A DNA stretch of 64,000 bases, taken from assembly GCF_017875275.1 (NCBI RefSeq), contig NZ_JAGGML010000001.1, positions 1,481,001-1,545,000 of the forward strand. The letters run 5' to 3'. Under the pieces are notes generated by a model. That model was not told the DNA's origin and did not search any database. It saw nothing but the letters and a program-made list of their open reading frames with translations. Numbering within the stretch: the first letter of the stretch is position 1; each line of letters opens with the position of its first letter. This DNA comes from Xanthobacter flavus. Its GTDB lineage: Bacteria > Pseudomonadota > Alphaproteobacteria > Rhizobiales > Xanthobacteraceae. The translations under genes and the position numbers were made by a program. This document shows positions 58,484 to 64,000 of this stretch, in pieces.

Positions 58484-59275
58484 ATGGATCTCAAGCTCAA
58501 GGATCGCGTCGCGCTGATCACCGGCCCCGCCAAGGGCATGGGCGCCGCCATCACCCGCGCGTTCGCGGCCGAAGGCTGCCGCCTCGCCCTCATCGGCCGC
58601 GACGTGGCCGCCATCGCGCCGGTTGCGGATGACGTGCGCGCCGCCGGCGCCGAGGCCCTCGTGATCGCCTGCGACCTCACCGACGCCGATGCCTGCGATG
58701 CCGCCGCCGCGCGGACGGTCGAGGCCTTCGGCACGGTGGACATCCTCGTCAACGTGGCCGGCGGCTCCGGCCCCATCGGCAAGACCGGGGTGGAGACGAC
58801 GCCTGCGGAGTTCGACGAGATCGTCACCCTCAACATGAACGGCTGCTTCCACACCATGCGCGCCGTGCTGCCCACCATGATCGAGCGCCGCTATGGCAAG
58901 ATCGTCAATGTGGGCGGCACCTTCGGCATGCGCGGGCGGGCCGGACGCATGGCCTATTCGGCCTCCAAATGGGGCCTGCGCGGCATCACCAAGAGCTTCG
59001 CGCTGGAGGTGGGCCAACACAACATCAACGTGAACTGCGTGGAACCCGGCATGGTGGACGGCCCGCGCTTCCGCGAGAAGGTCTGCGCCGACATGGCGAA
59101 GAAGCTCTCCATCACGCTGGAGGAAGCCATGGCCCGCCACGCGGCGGACTACGCGCTGCGCCGCGTGACCACCGACGAGGACGTGGCAAACGCCTGTCTG
59201 TTCCTCGCCAGCGACGTATCCCGCCAGCTCACCGGCATCGACATGCCGGTCGATGGCGGCTGGGCGATGCTTTGA
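58484..59275 (+). CDS. Short-chain dehydrogenase/reductase
   Basis: A 263-residue SDR with TGPAKGMG and catalytic YSASK, ending DMPVDGGWAML. It is the third gene of the LysR-linked operon. A dehydrogenase here is not a known part of cyanurate degradation, so it may act on a side chain of the imported ring compound or on a ring-opened product. Confidence 0.85.
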   Translation: MDLKLKDRVALITGPAKGMGAAITRAFAAEGCRLALIGRDVAAIAPVADDVRAAGAEALVIACDLTDADACDAAAARTVEAFGTVDILVNVAGGSGPIGKTGVETTPAEFDEIVTLNMNGCFHTMRAVLPTMIERRYGKIVNVGGTFGMRGRAGRMAYSASKWGLRGITKSFALEVGQHNINVNCVEPGMVDGPRFREKVCADMAKKLSITLEEAMARHAADYALRRVTTDEDVANACLFLASDVSRQLTGIDMPVDGGWAML

Positions 59276-59285
59276 GGAGGATGAC

Positions 59286-60722
59286 ATGAACGAACCGGTC
59301 GATCTCGTCATCCATGGCGGGCGCATCGTCTCCCCCGAAACGGTCATCGAGGCCTCCATCGCCATCCGTGGCGAGACCATCGTCGCCGTGGGCACGCCCG
59401 ATGCCATGTCGGAGGCGAAGGAGACCTTCGACGCCACGGGCCTCACCATCCTGCCCGGCGCCATCGACGTGCATGTGCACTTCCGCGATCCCGGCTACAC
59501 GCACAAAGAAGACTTCGAGAGCGGCACCGCCGCCGCGGCCTTCGGTGGCGTGACCACCGTGTTCGACATGCCCAACACCATCCCCACCGTCGCGGATGGA
59601 GAAACACTCAAGGCCAAGCACGCCATCGCCTCTTCGAAGGCGCATGTGGACTACGGCCTCTATGCCGTGCTGGGCGAAGACACCATCGACAAGGTGCCGG
59701 AGCTGATCGAGGCCGGAATCATCGGCTTCAAATGCTACATGGGCAACACCTTCGGCCGCATCCCGACGCCCTCCACCGGGGCGATGCTGGAGGCGTTCGA
59801 GATGGTGGCGCCCACCGGCAAGCGCATCTCGCTGCATGCCGAGACCAATTCCGTGATGGAGCGGCGCCAGAAGCGCCTGACCGAGAGCGGGCGCACCGAT
59901 CCCCTCGCCCATCTCGCCTCCCGACCCGCCGTCGTGGCGGTGGAGGCCGTGGCCCGCGCCGCCATTCTTGCGGAGTGGACCGGCGCGCGCATCCACATCC
60001 TGCACATCTCCTCTGCCGCCGAACTCGGACCGCTGCGCGACGCCAAGGCGCGCGGCGTGGACATCACCGGCGAGACCTGCCCGCATTATCTCATGCTCGG
60101 CGAGGCCGATTACGCCCGCTGCCGCGGCATCATCCGCGTCAACCCGCCGGTCCGGGAGAGCGTGAACAACGAACCGCTGTGGGCCGGCCTTCTCGACGGC
60201 ACCATCGACATGATCGCCACCGACCACGCTCCCCACACCCCGGAGGAGAAGACCCGCGCCGACATCTGGAGCGTCGATTGCGGCTTCCCCGGCGTGGAAA
60301 CCCAGATGCCGCTGATGCTCACCGAGGTCGCGGCCGGCCGCTACGATATCCGCGACTATGTGCGCTGGAGCGCGGTGAACCCGGCCAAGGTGTGGGGCCT
60401 CTACCCGAAGAAGGGCGCCATCCTGCCGGGTGCCGACGCCGACCTCGCGTTCGTGGACCTCGACCACGCCTGGACGCTGCGCGACGCCGACCTTCAGTCC
60501 CGCTCGAAGATCTCCCCGTGGGATGGCCGGAAGGTGGTCGGCCTGCCGCGCCATACCATGGTGCGCGGGCGCTTCGTGATGAAGGATCGCGCGCTGGTCG
60601 CCGACACGAAGGGCCATGGCCGTTCCGTCCATGCCATCCAGCAGATGCCGGAGGCCCGTCCCCTGCACACCGACGAGACCCTGTCGGCGGTCACCGCCGA
60701 CCGACCGGAGGTGGCGGCATGA
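59286..60722 (+). CDS. Cyclic amidohydrolase (dihydroorotase/allantoinase/hydantoinase family)
   Basis: A 478-residue metal-dependent amidohydrolase. It has the metal motif DVHVHFRDPG (H-x-H), the carboxylated-lysine region GFKCYMGN, HAE, HILHIS and the catalytic-acid motif TDHAPH, all in order. RBS GAGGAGG lies six bases before ATG 59286. It hydrolyses a cyclic amide such as a hydantoin, dihydropyrimidine or allantoin. In this operon it works beside a second ring-opening hydrolase (62337), which implies two ring systems or two successive steps. Confidence 0.85.
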   Translation: MNEPVDLVIHGGRIVSPETVIEASIAIRGETIVAVGTPDAMSEAKETFDATGLTILPGAIDVHVHFRDPGYTHKEDFESGTAAAAFGGVTTVFDMPNTIPTVADGETLKAKHAIASSKAHVDYGLYAVLGEDTIDKVPELIEAGIIGFKCYMGNTFGRIPTPSTGAMLEAFEMVAPTGKRISLHAETNSVMERRQKRLTESGRTDPLAHLASRPAVVAVEAVARAAILAEWTGARIHILHISSAAELGPLRDAKARGVDITGETCPHYLMLGEADYARCRGIIRVNPPVRESVNNEPLWAGLLDGTIDMIATDHAPHTPEEKTRADIWSVDCGFPGVETQMPLMLTEVAAGRYDIRDYVRWSAVNPAKVWGLYPKKGAILPGADADLAFVDLDHAWTLRDADLQSRSKISPWDGRKVVGLPRHTMVRGRFVMKDRALVADTKGHGRSVHAIQQMPEARPLHTDETLSAVTADRPEVAA

Positions 60723-61558
60723 CCGAGGACGCTCCCCCCTTCGTCCAGCTCCAGGACGTGCGCCTCGCCTACGGGCGCGGCGAGCGCACCGTCGAGGCGC
60801 TCGGCACCACAAACCTCAAGATCGGCAAGGGTGATTTCGTCGCCCTCGTCGGGCCCTCCGGCTGCGGCAAATCCACCATCCTGAAGCTGGTGACGGGGCT
60901 GATTTCCGCCTCGGCTGGCTGGGTGTTCGTGGCCCAGCGCGAAGTGGGTGCCGAGCCCGTGCGGGTGGGCATGGCCTTCCAGAACCCGACGCTGCTGCCG
61001 TGGCTTTCCATCCGGCAGAACGTGATGTTGCCGCTGAAGATCGTGCCGCCCTTCCGCCAGCAGTATCGCGCCAAGAAGAAGACCGAATTCCGCGACCGCG
61101 CCGATGCGCTGCTGGCGCAGGTGGGGCTCGCCGGCTTCGGCGACAAGTTTCCCTGGCAGCTCTCCGGCGGCATGCTCCAGCGCGCCTCCCTGTGCCGCGC
61201 GCTGATCCACGACCCGCAGCTTCTGATGCTGGACGAGCCGTTCGGCGCCCTCGACCAGTTCACCCGCGAGGAATTGTGGGCGATCCTTCAGGATCTCTGG
61301 CTGACCCGGCGGCCGACCGTGCTGCTGGTGACCCATGATCTCAAGGAAGCCGGATACCTTGCCAACCGCGTCTGTGTCATGCGCGCCCGGCCGGGGCGGA
61401 TCGTCGAGGATTGCGTGGTGGATTTCGCCCGCCCGCGCACCATCGAGATGACCTACGAGCCGGGCTTCGTCTCCCTCACCCAGCGCCTGCGCAGCCTCAT
61501 CGTCTCGGCCCGCGCGCCCGCCGCCACACCCGACGCCACGGTGGAGAGCGCCGCATGA
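60719..61558 (+). CDS. ABC transporter ATP-binding protein (SsuB/ThiZ-like)
   Basis: A 279-residue ATPase with Walker A GPSGCGKSTIL, the Q-loop FQNPTLLPW, signature LSGGMLQRASLCRAL and Walker B LLMLDEPFGALD. ATG 60719 overlaps the amidohydrolase stop, so it is coupled to it. It energises the binding protein at 57347 with the permease that follows. Confidence 0.87.
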   Translation: MTEDAPPFVQLQDVRLAYGRGERTVEALGTTNLKIGKGDFVALVGPSGCGKSTILKLVTGLISASAGWVFVAQREVGAEPVRVGMAFQNPTLLPWLSIRQNVMLPLKIVPPFRQQYRAKKKTEFRDRADALLAQVGLAGFGDKFPWQLSGGMLQRASLCRALIHDPQLLMLDEPFGALDQFTREELWAILQDLWLTRRPTVLLVTHDLKEAGYLANRVCVMRARPGRIVEDCVVDFARPRTIEMTYEPGFVSLTQRLRSLIVSARAPAATPDATVESAA

Positions 61559-62328
61559 CCTACACCCTGCGTCGCCGCCTCAATTCCGCAGCCGTCATCG
61601 TCGGCTTCTTCCTCGTCTGGGAACTCGCCTGCGTGGTCTTCCACATCAAGGAGATCGTGCTGCCGCGCCCGAGCCAGATCTTTGAAACACTCTGGCTGCA
61701 GGCCCCGGCCATCTGGCCGCACACGGTGCAGACGCTCTACACCACGCTGGTCGGCTTCGCCCTCGGCATCGTCATCGGCGTGCTGCTCGGGGTGCTGATC
61801 GGCTCCTCGCGCCTTGCCTATGACACGGGCTATCCGCTGCTGATCGGCTTCTCCTCCATCCCCAAGGTGGCGGTCGTCCCGATCTTCGTCCTGTGGTTCG
61901 GCGCGGGAACGGTGCCGGCGGTGCTCACCGCCATGATCATGAGCCTCTTCCCCATCGTGGTGAATGTGGCCACGGGCCTTGCCACCACGGAGCCTGAACT
62001 GGAAGACGTGATGAAGGCGCTGCGCGCCACCAAGCTCGACATCCTGTTCAATGTCGGCCTGCCCCGCGCCATGCCCTATTTCTTCGCCTCCCTGAAGGTG
62101 TCGGTGACGCTCGCCTTCGTCGGCACCGTCATCGCCGAGACCGTGGCCTCCAACCGCGGGATCGGCAATCTGATGATGATCGCCTCCTCCTCCTTCGACG
62201 TGCCCCTCGTCTTCGCCGGACTGCTCGTGCTGGCGCTGCTGGGCGTCGGCCTCTACGCCATCTTCTCCCTCATCGAGGGGCGGGTGATCGGCTGGGCCCG
62301 ACGCAAGGACGGGGCGGAATTCGCCTGA
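61555..62328 (+). CDS. ABC transporter permease (SsuC/ThiX-like)
   Basis: A 257-residue permease with six helices. The EAA loop region is in MKALRATKLDILFNVGLPRA, and GFSSIPKVAVVPIFVLWFG is typical of the nitrate/sulfonate/pyrimidine family. ATG 61555 overlaps the ATPase stop. It completes the importer for the ring compound. Confidence 0.87.
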   Translation: MTYTLRRRLNSAAVIVGFFLVWELACVVFHIKEIVLPRPSQIFETLWLQAPAIWPHTVQTLYTTLVGFALGIVIGVLLGVLIGSSRLAYDTGYPLLIGFSSIPKVAVVPIFVLWFGAGTVPAVLTAMIMSLFPIVVNVATGLATTEPELEDVMKALRATKLDILFNVGLPRAMPYFFASLKVSVTLAFVGTVIAETVASNRGIGNLMMIASSSFDVPLVFAGLLVLALLGVGLYAIFSLIEGRVIGWARRKDGAEFA

Positions 62329-62336
62329 GACACGCC

Positions 62337-63416
62337 ATGCGCACAGCCAAGGTCCATCGCATCCCCACCGCGAGCCCCGACGACGTGTCGGGCCTTGCTG
62401 CCGCCATCGCCTCCGGCGCCATCGCGCCCGAGGGCATTCTCGCGATCTTCGGCAAGACCGAGGGCAACGGCTGCGTCAACGATTTCTCGCGCGGCTTCTC
62501 GGTTTCCGTCTTGCAGGCGCTGCTGCGCGCGCATCTCGGCGCGGCGGCGGACGATATCTGTCTCGTCATGTCGGGCGGGACCGAGGGCGGCATGTCCCCG
62601 CACCTTCTCGTGTTCGAGGTTGCCCAGACCGCGCCGGGCGGTCCCTCCCCCGCCCTCGCGGTTGGCCGCGCGCATACGCCGGACCTTCCGTCCGAGCATC
62701 TCGGCCGGATGGGACAGGTGCGCGCGGTGGCTGAAGGCGTGCGCCAGGCTATGGCCGCGGCCGGCATCAGGGACGCCGGCGACGTTCATTTCGTGCAGGT
62801 GAAGTGCCCGCTGCTCACCGCCGCGCGGGTACGCGAAGCCGAGGCGCGGGGCGCCACCACGGCCACCTCCGACACGCTCAAATCCATGGGGCTGTCGCGC
62901 GGGGCCAGCGCCCTCGGCATCGCCCTCGCGCTTGGGGAGGTCGCCGAGGCGGCGCTGTCCGATGCCGCCATCTGCGCCGATTACGGCCTGTGGTCCGGAC
63001 GCGCAAGTTGCTCCAGTGGCATCGAACTGCTCGGCCATGAGATCGTCGTGCTAGGCCTGTCGAAAGACTGGAGCGGCCCCCTCGCCATTGCCCATGGAGT
63101 GATGGCGGATGCCATCGACGTGGCGCCGGCGCGCGAGGCCATCGGCACGCTGGGTGTTAGTGCAGGCGACGACACCATCGTGCTCGCAAAGGCGGAGGCG
63201 AGCCGCAGCGGCCTCATTCGCGGCCGACGCCACACCATGCTGGACGACAGCGACATTTCCTCCACCCGCCACGCCCGCGCCTTCGTCGCCGGTGCGCTGG
63301 CCGGTGTCGTCGGCCACACGGACATCTACGTTTCCGGCGGTGCGGAGCACCAGGGCCCGGACGGAGGAGGCCCGGTGGCAATCATCGCGCGGCGCATCGT
63401 TGCCGAGCAAAGGTAA
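62337..63416 (+). CDS. Ring-opening amidohydrolase (cyanuric acid hydrolase / barbiturase family)
   Basis: A 359-residue member of the small, unusual AtzD/barbiturase family. Three repeated domains are visible: EGNGCVNDFSRGF with SGGTEGGMSPH in the first, a middle domain with VKCPLL and SRGASALGIALALG, and the C-terminal HTDIYVSGGAEHQGPDGGGP. Each domain supplies a Ser/Lys pair for ring opening. Cyanuric acid to carboxybiuret (then biuret) and barbiturate to ureidomalonate are the two known reactions; sequence alone does not choose. Biuret-hydrolase-like gene 56564 favours cyanurate; the cyclic amidohydrolase could favour a pyrimidine route. It is the last gene of the operon. Confidence 0.85.
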   Translation: MRTAKVHRIPTASPDDVSGLAAAIASGAIAPEGILAIFGKTEGNGCVNDFSRGFSVSVLQALLRAHLGAAADDICLVMSGGTEGGMSPHLLVFEVAQTAPGGPSPALAVGRAHTPDLPSEHLGRMGQVRAVAEGVRQAMAAAGIRDAGDVHFVQVKCPLLTAARVREAEARGATTATSDTLKSMGLSRGASALGIALALGEVAEAALSDAAICADYGLWSGRASCSSGIELLGHEIVVLGLSKDWSGPLAIAHGVMADAIDVAPAREAIGTLGVSAGDDTIVLAKAEASRSGLIRGRRHTMLDDSDISSTRHARAFVAGALAGVVGHTDIYVSGGAEHQGPDGGGPVAIIARRIVAEQR

Positions 63417-63429
63417 TTTGCCCGCTCCC

Positions 63430-63777
63430 TTACAGCAGGCGGGCCTTGAGCCGCGCCTGCCATAAAGCCCGGCGCTTCTTCAGTTCGTCGTCCCGTTCGA
63501 AATCGGGAAAATCATCGCGCAGGCGGTCGAGTTCCTCATAACGGAACTCGCCGGCGCCATGGGCGGTCCAGGTCGCTTGGAGCGCGCCGTTCGCGTGGCT
63601 GCCGATGGCGAGCTCGAACCAGAGTCGGTTCTTGATCGTGTCCAAGGTCCGGCTGGTCCCGACCCACGTTTCTCCCGTCGCGGTGCAGATCACCGTATAG
63701 ACGCCGAGTGCGGGTTTGCGCTCCTTGTAGGCCGTTATGGCCGCTTTTCGCTCTTGCCTGTCCACCGCAACCTCCAT
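63430..63777 (-). CDS. GIY-YIG nuclease-like protein
   Basis: A 115-residue protein with a degenerate GIY-YIG core: GVYTVICTATGETWVGTSRT in place of GIY-x10-YIG, followed by a conserved-looking Arg (NRLWFEL). It may be a nuclease or an inactive DNA-binding relative. ATG 63777 is preferred to a GTG at 63834, since the latter would include the palindrome at 63778-63817. It converges on the ring-opening hydrolase. Confidence 0.65.
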   Translation of the reverse strand: MEVAVDRQERKAAITAYKERKPALGVYTVICTATGETWVGTSRTLDTIKNRLWFELAIGSHANGALQATWTAHGAGEFRYEELDRLRDDFPDFERDDELKKRRALWQARLKARLL

Positions 63778-63817
63778 TTTACCCGGATGATATATCCCAT
63801 ATTTGACTCCGGGTAAA
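63778..63817. promoter_or_regulatory. Inverted repeat at the GIY-YIG-like promoter
   Basis: TTTACCCGGA (63778-63787) and TCCGGGTAAA (63808-63817) are exact 10-base inverted repeats 20 bases apart, flanking an AT-rich core with TATAT. This touches the ATG of the GIY-YIG-like gene and could be an autoregulatory site. Confidence 0.5.
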
Positions 63818-63837
63818 TATGACCGGACCGGCACTCA

Positions 63838-63859
63838 TCCCTGCCCGTCTGGGCAGGGA
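63838..63859. terminator. Stem-loop near the end of the tautomerase gene
   Basis: TCCCTGCCC (63838-63846) pairs with GGGCAGGGA (63851-63859) around GTCT. It lies just beyond the tautomerase stop on its strand, without a T-run. It may end or protect that transcript. Confidence 0.5.
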
Positions 63860-63873
63860 CAAGCCGATGCGGT

Positions 63874-64000
63874 TCAGGCGTAATGCGCGATGCCGTTGCC
63901 GAGCGACCAATTCTCCTTTTTCACCTCAATGAGATTGATGAACACATCTTCCTGCCGCAGCCCAGGATTCTCGCTCAAATATTGAGCGATCCGCCGAAAC
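63874..64000 (-). CDS. Tautomerase-family protein, C-terminal fragment
   Basis: The last 41 codons of a gene that begins outside the window. The translated end contains LRQEDVFINLIEVKKENWSL and finishes GNGIAHYA, the usual C-terminus of 4-oxalocrotonate-tautomerase superfamily proteins (a D-V-x-I-x-L-x-E-x-x-x-E-N-W-S-x-G-N-G pattern). The catalytic N-terminal proline is not in view. Confidence 0.75.
   Translation of the reverse strand, partial: FRRIAQYLSENPGLRQEDVFINLIEVKKENWSLGNGIAHYA

Noticed and set aside
57377..59464. A 695-codon open frame on the minus strand
   Set aside because: It is antisense to the binding protein, SDR and amidohydrolase, which have clear motifs. The composition is typical of an antisense shadow.
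1..64000. CRISPR arrays, tRNA or rRNA genes, insertion sequences or phage genes
   Set aside because: No regularly spaced repeats, no tRNA cloverleaf or CCA-type ends, and no transposase or integrase-like proteins were seen on reading both strands; all long frames fall to catabolic, transport or regulatory families.

Overview
The window is a GC-rich (roughly two-thirds G+C), gene-dense chromosomal segment of an alphaproteobacterium. Gene content and style suggest the Rhizobiales, most likely Xanthobacteraceae (Xanthobacter/Azorhizobium/Ancylobacter-like). That placement is inference from family-level resemblance and intergenic palindromes; there is no rRNA or tRNA in the window to test it. Nearly everything is catabolic: blocks that each combine an importer, soluble enzymes and a local regulator. 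I saw no phage, transposase, CRISPR, rRNA or tRNA.

Layout. (1) 1-3342: a nitrate/sulfonate/taurine-type ABC importer (permease C-terminus, binding protein, ATPase) translationally coupled to a three-subunit cobalt nitrile hydratase/thiocyanate hydrolase. (2) 3353-10555: an isethionate module: IclR regulator, GMC oxidoreductase, MFS transporter, sulfoacetaldehyde acetyltransferase and phosphate acetyltransferase. (3) 10566-13247: a small secreted peptide, a FUSC-type exporter with a MarR regulator, and a membrane protein. (4) 13263-33844: a large CoA-dependent catabolic regulon: acetolactate decarboxylase with a ribbon-helix-helix N-terminus, a Liv importer, Rieske dioxygenase with ferredoxin and reductase, phenylacetate-CoA-ligase-type enzyme, racemase, beta-oxidation enzymes, a thiolase and an HMG-CoA-synthase-like protein. 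A TetR regulator lies in the middle, and six similar operator-like sites precede the transcription units. (5) 33956-36503: a frameshifted AsmA-family gene. (6) 36598-43302: LysR, a spermidine/putrescine-type ABC importer, a fused OHCU decarboxylase/hydroxyisourate hydrolase (urate catabolism) and two unknown small genes. (7) 43376-55487: an IclR-controlled cluster with two Liv-type binding proteins, LivHMGF, four SDRs, an FAH-family hydrolase, a NIPSNAP protein and a cupin. (8) 55517-63416: LysR, isochorismatase-family amidase, a second NMT1/SsuABC-type importer, SDR, cyclic amidohydrolase and a cyanuric-acid-hydrolase/barbiturase-family enzyme. (9) 63430-64000: a GIY-YIG-like protein and the C-terminus of a tautomerase.

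How it works together. The blocks bring in small polar or aromatic nutrients (thiocyanate or nitriles, isethionate, an unknown aromatic or alicyclic acid, purine or ureide, triazine or pyrimidine). They convert these to central metabolites or ammonium. Genes within blocks commonly overlap by ATGA, so they are probably translationally coupled. Regulators sit beside palindromes that can be read directly: TCTCR-N5-YGAGA for the IclR clusters, AGAYCGNNCGRTCT for the TetR cluster, ATAC-N9-GTAT for one LysR and an A/T-rich palindrome for MarR. The least explained parts are the TetR-regulated CoA pathway, with its degenerate HMG-CoA-synthase/OB-fold fusion, and the 56-63 kb ring-amide hydrolase cluster.
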